DNA from: Brevundimonas vesicularis
GTDB taxonomy: Bacteria > Pseudomonadota > Alphaproteobacteria > Caulobacterales > Caulobacteraceae
DNA length: 64,000 nt
Assembly: GCF_027886425.1 (NCBI RefSeq)
Contig: NZ_CP115671.1
Location: 1,240,001 to 1,304,000 of the forward strand
Reading direction: 5' to 3'
The translations under genes were made by a program, and so were the position numbers. Under the pieces are notes generated by a model. The model did not search any database and had not been told where the DNA came from. It saw only the letters and a program-made list of their open reading frames with translations. Below are positions 61,361 through 64,000 of the stretch, one piece after another; position 1 is the stretch's first letter, and the number at the start of each line of letters is the position of its first letter.

Positions 61361-61561
61361 CTAGGTGGCGTCGGCAGGTTCGACGTAAGGGTGCGCTTCG
61401 ACGCCATCCGTTTTTTGGGCCAGGCCCGGCACTTCGTCGAGCTGACGAAGGCTGGTGAACAGACCGCGTTCCTCACTATAGCAGACAATCTCAAACCCGT
61501 GGCCACGCAAAAGTTCAACGCCATCAAGTTCGGCCGAAGTGGCGGTGTTCAAGTCAATCAT
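61361..61561 (-). CDS. Small helix-hairpin-helix protein, paralogue of the one at 33700
   Basis: The 66-residue product opens MIDLNTATSAELDGVELLRG and continues HGFEIVCYSEERGLFTSLRQ then LDEVPGLAQKTDGVEAHPYV. It aligns over its length with the 72-residue HhH protein at 33700-33918 with many identities. It probably binds DNA. Unlike its paralogue it has no DUF2171 neighbour and lies in the decayed accessory segment. Confidence 0.68.
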   Translation of the reverse strand: MIDLNTATSAELDGVELLRGHGFEIVCYSEERGLFTSLRQLDEVPGLAQKTDGVEAHPYVEPADAT

Positions 61562-61706
61562 CTGTCGCGGTCCGTAATAGCGCCTCGCGGCGGGTGGCAG
61601 CGGGTTTGCGCGGGCTGGCGACTTCGCCGGCTGTTGAAAAGTTCAAGCGCTTGGAAAGGACGTGCAGCAAGCCACGCCCCGATACAGGTCGGAAGGCCCT
61701 GAGCCC

Positions 61707-61868
61707 CTAGATCCCGCCGCTTCGCACGACGATGACCGCGATCAGCGTCAGGAAGACGACGGCTGCGGCAGCTATGGCGAGAGCCGTGATGCGAAAGGCG
61801 CCGCGGGTCGGCTTGTCGGGCCGGTCTTCGTAGCCAATCGGGACTTTGCGGGGTTCTTTGTCGGTCAT
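61707..61868 (-). CDS. Small single-pass membrane protein
   Basis: The 53-residue frame opens MTDKEPRKVPIGYEDRPDKP and has one membrane helix (about residues 25-48: ITALAIAAAAVVFLTLIAVI) and a short end (VVRSGGI). The polar, charged N-terminus is probably cytoplasmic. The codon pattern is typical of the high-GC host, and similar short N-in membrane proteins are common in Alphaproteobacteria. Function unknown. Confidence 0.55.
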   Translation of the reverse strand: MTDKEPRKVPIGYEDRPDKPTRGAFRITALAIAAAAVVFLTLIAVIVVRSGGI

Positions 61869-61956
61869 GGGCGATCAACGCACGGAGGCGGTTCGCGTCG
61901 CCGACTCTGTGAGCCTTCGGCGCAACCAAGGCTGCGCCGAAGGCTCTCGATGTTCG

Positions 61957-62400
61957 TCAGAAGCGGTAGGCGACGCCGACCCGAAGGTTGCGCCCCGGCA
62001 GAGGGGCGATGTCCTTGAGGAAGGACACGTGTTCGCGGGCTTCCTCGTCCGTCAGGTTCCGCGCCTCGGCGAACAGGGTGACGTTCTGCTGGGCGAAGGG
62101 GCGGACCGCGACCGAGGCGTTGACCAGGGTGTAGTCGTCGGTCGGCAGTTCGAACGCGTTGGCGACCCGGTCCTGTTCTCCGCCGTGGCGAACCTCGGCG
62201 CTGGCGTCGAACCTGGTCGATGTCCAACCCAGACGTCCGGTCACGGAGTAGGGCGGGATCCGCGCGGCAGGACCGAAGTCCGTCTGGGCGTGGACATAGT
62301 CGGCCGCGCCTTCCAGCGACAGTTTGCGATCGCCGTCCTGCCAAAGCGCATAGGCGCCTTCCAGCTCGAAGCCATAGAACTTCGCGTCGGTTAGAGGCGC
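61957..62400 (-). pseudogene. TonB-dependent receptor, C-terminal stub
   Basis: The minus-strand frame encodes KFYGFELEGAYALWQDGDRK, LSLEGAADYVHAQTDFG, YSVTGRLGWTSTRFDASAEV and the last strands LPGRNLRVGVAYRF, the C-terminal 140 or so residues of a TonB-dependent receptor barrel ending in Phe. The frame stops 5' at TAA 62401-62403, where composition changes. The signal peptide, plug and most of the barrel are missing, so the gene was cut at about 62395-62400. Confidence 0.82.
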
Positions 62401-62545
62401 TTAGTTCGGAGTAAGAATGGCTCACAGCATGCTTAGCCTTGTCGTGGCGGTTGCGAGGATTTTTGGAAGCAACCATAAGTCGCGCCTATAAAGGCGAGAT
62501 GTCAGCCTCGCTTCGGGGGGGGAAACGATAGGCGACACCTTAGAT

Positions 62546-62779
62546 ATGACCCGCGAGGTTCCAGCGCAGATCGTGATCGTCCTTAGCATATGGGGCTTCG
62601 TTTGCTTGGTCTCCTTGAACCTTAGCGCCACGAATGACGCACAGTCTTGCGGCACCATCACCTTCTTAACCGAGGGCTGTAAGCGATGCTCTCACTCTCA
62701 GCCATCGGAAGCTCCAGCGGGGCGGCCAGCTACTACGGCAAGGACGATTACTACGTCACCAGCGAGGCTGACACGCTAG
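62546..62779 (+). CDS. Possible small membrane protein upstream of the relaxase remnant
   Basis: The frame opens MTREVPAQIVIVLSIWGFVC and continues LVSLNLSATNDAQSCGTITF, giving one membrane helix and a Cys-containing periplasmic part. Beyond about residue 47 it runs into the relaxase start in another frame, so the end is probably shifted (a TAA lies at 62680 in another frame). A small membrane protein ahead of a relaxase would fit a conjugation module, but I do not recognise the family. Confidence 0.3.
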   Translation: MTREVPAQIVIVLSIWGFVCLVSLNLSATNDAQSCGTITFLTEGCKRCSHSQPSEAPAGRPATTARTITTSPARLTR

Positions 62780-63026
62780 GCCTAGATCGGGAGGGAAGGG
62801 GGGCGAAAAAGGTTGGCCTGACCGGAAAGGCCCGCACGCAGGAATTTAGGCCCTCTTGGAAGGCGAGCACTAGGCATTGAAAGTTCCGGATCGTCCAAAT
62901 GCTCAGGCCCACGGCAAGCACAGAGCTGGGTAGGATCGGACTTTCTCAGCGCCACAATCAGTCAGCCTACCATTCTTATCGGCAAGGATGATCGCCTCGA
63001 CAAACCGAGAGGTAGAAGTTGTATGA
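62686..63026 (+). pseudogene. TrwC/TraA-type (MobF) conjugative relaxase, decayed N-terminus
   Basis: From ATG 62686 the frame opens MLSLSAIGSSSGAASYYGKD and DYYVTSEA, the MobF relaxase N-terminus. After a frame change the line continues ALLEGE, then from about 62878 KVPDRPNAQAHGKHRAG, a stop at 62930-62932, and DRTFSAPQSVSLPFLSA, the TrwC motif (H..G.D.TFSAPKSVS). The frame ends at 63024-63026. At least one frameshift and two stops are present and the rest of the roughly 1000-residue protein is absent or unrecognisable. It marks a decayed conjugative plasmid or integrative element. Confidence 0.8.
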
Positions 63027-63718
63027 TTTGGTCTATTCGGGGATGGCCTTTGTGATGGTCAGGTTTAGCTTTGCGAGTGGTGCCAAGAGGGAGCAGGGGG
63101 CACACCCTGTATTAACCTCGGCCGGGATAACGCCGAGTTGGCGTATTATCACATCCGGGACTCTATCGCAGCGCACCAGATACTGATGAACCACCCAATC
63201 AACCTCCGTCCGTTGGGCGCAAACGTTGTCAAACATCCGAGACGGATCTAAACCTACTGCCTACAGAAAGTGGAAGCCTTTCACCGAAGAAAACGGCACC
63301 AGTCGCCGTCAAAGACGTCGCGTAATTGGATGCAGTTCTGCTTCTGACTCATACCTGATGTCTGAACCGTCCGTTTTTTGGCTGGCGCCCCGAGGTCCGC
63401 AGATGGGCTTGAACTAGCCGCCTTGCCGCAGGATGGCGTCCAAAGTGATAAAGAACTCGAACTTCATGCCGCGCTCCCAGCAATCTACCGCGATGTCCGC
63501 AGTAATCATTCGCCGCATCTATCGGCACCCGTTTCATGGATGAGGTCATCATCAATGTATCGATGAAACATCACTATTTCTCTCGCTGGATGGTCGTTAC
63601 CAATTAGATGTCGTTGGCCGCATCTCCGAGCTCGCGGCAAATGACCGACAGGTCCATAAAGACGTCTGCGGTTAGGAAAGCGAGGAACATTGCCCAAGGG
63701 ACGAGTGTCCAGAATTTT
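63027..63718. other. Degenerate region without recognisable genes
   Basis: About 690 nt between the relaxase remnant and an aldehyde-dehydrogenase start. Short frames on both strands show no family similarity. The first 200 nt may be further relaxase debris, but I could not align it with confidence. Confidence 0.4.
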
Positions 63719-64000
63719 GTGGCCTGCGCATGGATTGAGAGCAACGCCGCCGCGGTCGATGTGACGGATAATTTCACCAGCGAGGTGATCGCCTCGGTGC
63801 GCTGCGCCTCAACGGCGCAGGTCGACGCAGCGGTTGCCGGCGCCAAGGCCAGCTTCGCGGCCGTCAAGCTGGAACCCATGAGCGTTGCTGAGCCGGGTCG
63901 CCGATCTGATCCTGGAAAACCGCCAGGCCTTGGCCGAGACCCTCGTTGCTGAGTCTGGCGTGCCGTGGAAGGACTCCGACAACGAGGTCGCGCGTGCGGC
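63719..64000 (+). pseudogene. Aldehyde dehydrogenase family, N-terminal part with frameshift (cut by window edge)
   Basis: From about GTG 63719 the frame encodes CAWIESNAAAVDVTDNFTSE, VIASVRCASTAQVDAAVAGA and KASFAAVKLEP, the N-terminal pattern of an NAD-dependent aldehyde dehydrogenase. At about 63875-63890 the frame changes and ALLSRVADLILENRQALAET then LVAESGVPWKDSDNEVARA continue to the edge. One or two bases were lost or gained there. The true start is unclear since the AT-rich sequence before 63719 is foreign in character. The catalytic part is outside the window. Confidence 0.65.

Noticed and set aside
61558..61929. 123-codon minus-strand frame
   Set aside because: Arginine-rich translation overlapping the better 53-residue membrane-protein frame at 61707-61868; judged a shadow.
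1..64000. CRISPR arrays, rRNA and tRNA genes
   Set aside because: No regularly spaced repeats, rRNA segments or cloverleaf-like sequences were seen by eye; a tRNA scan would be the decisive test.

Overview
The window is high-GC alphaproteobacterial DNA, most probably from Brevundimonas or a close relative in Caulobacterales. This rests on family content: long TonB-dependent receptors of the Caulobacter/Xanthomonas type, a FecI/FecR pair, tryptophan-halogenase-like proteins beside a TonB receptor and glycoside hydrolases, imuA-imuB behind a GTTC-N7-GTTC SOS box, and an integrase of a type I associate with Brevundimonas. No rRNA, tRNA or CRISPR array was found, so the genus is an inference.

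Layout. 1-5.3 kb is a minus-strand housekeeping block: pmbA (cut by the window edge), MAPEG protein, M14 peptidase, ubiD and an aldo/keto reductase, ending in a decapitated YjbR-like gene. An AT-rich gene-poor stretch (5.3-5.8 kb) leads into the first copy of an 845-bp repeat, then a SRAP (YedK/HMCES) operon. 8.4-18.7 kb is a low-oxygen respiration module: an FNR-type regulator with four candidate cluster cysteines, cydDC and cydABX divergent around a perfect FNR box, hemN and ompW behind a second FNR-like box. A GAF-Fis regulator and an aldehyde dehydrogenase follow, separated by a perfect inverted repeat. 21-26.8 kb holds sigma factor/anti-sigma/TonB receptor with an STN signalling domain, then a pectinesterase: a candidate pectin-sensing and uptake locus.

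27.3-33.6 kb is a seven-gene, start/stop-overlapping operon (four glycosyltransferases, an acyl-CoA-dehydrogenase-like protein, a PIG-L deacetylase and a methyltransferase) that looks like a pathway for an uncharacterised glycoconjugate. 33.7-39.3 kb has small conserved genes, a DUF3182/hydrolase pair, a SemiSWEET transporter and imuB-imuA without the dnaE2 that often accompanies them. The second repeat copy follows. 40.4-58.2 kb is a beta-glucan/cellulose utilisation locus: three tryptophan-halogenase-family proteins, a TonB receptor, a LacI regulator, GH3, a Kef-type antiporter, a sugar porter, GH9 and a second MFS carrier. Near-identical TGACA-N4-TGTCA palindromes lie upstream of the receptor, the GH3 gene and the GH9 gene, suggesting one LacI regulon.

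58.2-64 kb is decayed accessory DNA: a broken tyrosine integrase, a decayed TrwC-type relaxase, an orphan barstar-like gene, small membrane proteins, a TonB receptor C-terminal stub and a broken aldehyde dehydrogenase start. Several otherwise intact genes carry single-base deletions (28145, 32447, 32575-32579, 40089, about 52717), mostly in short runs; they may be sequencing errors rather than true pseudogenes.
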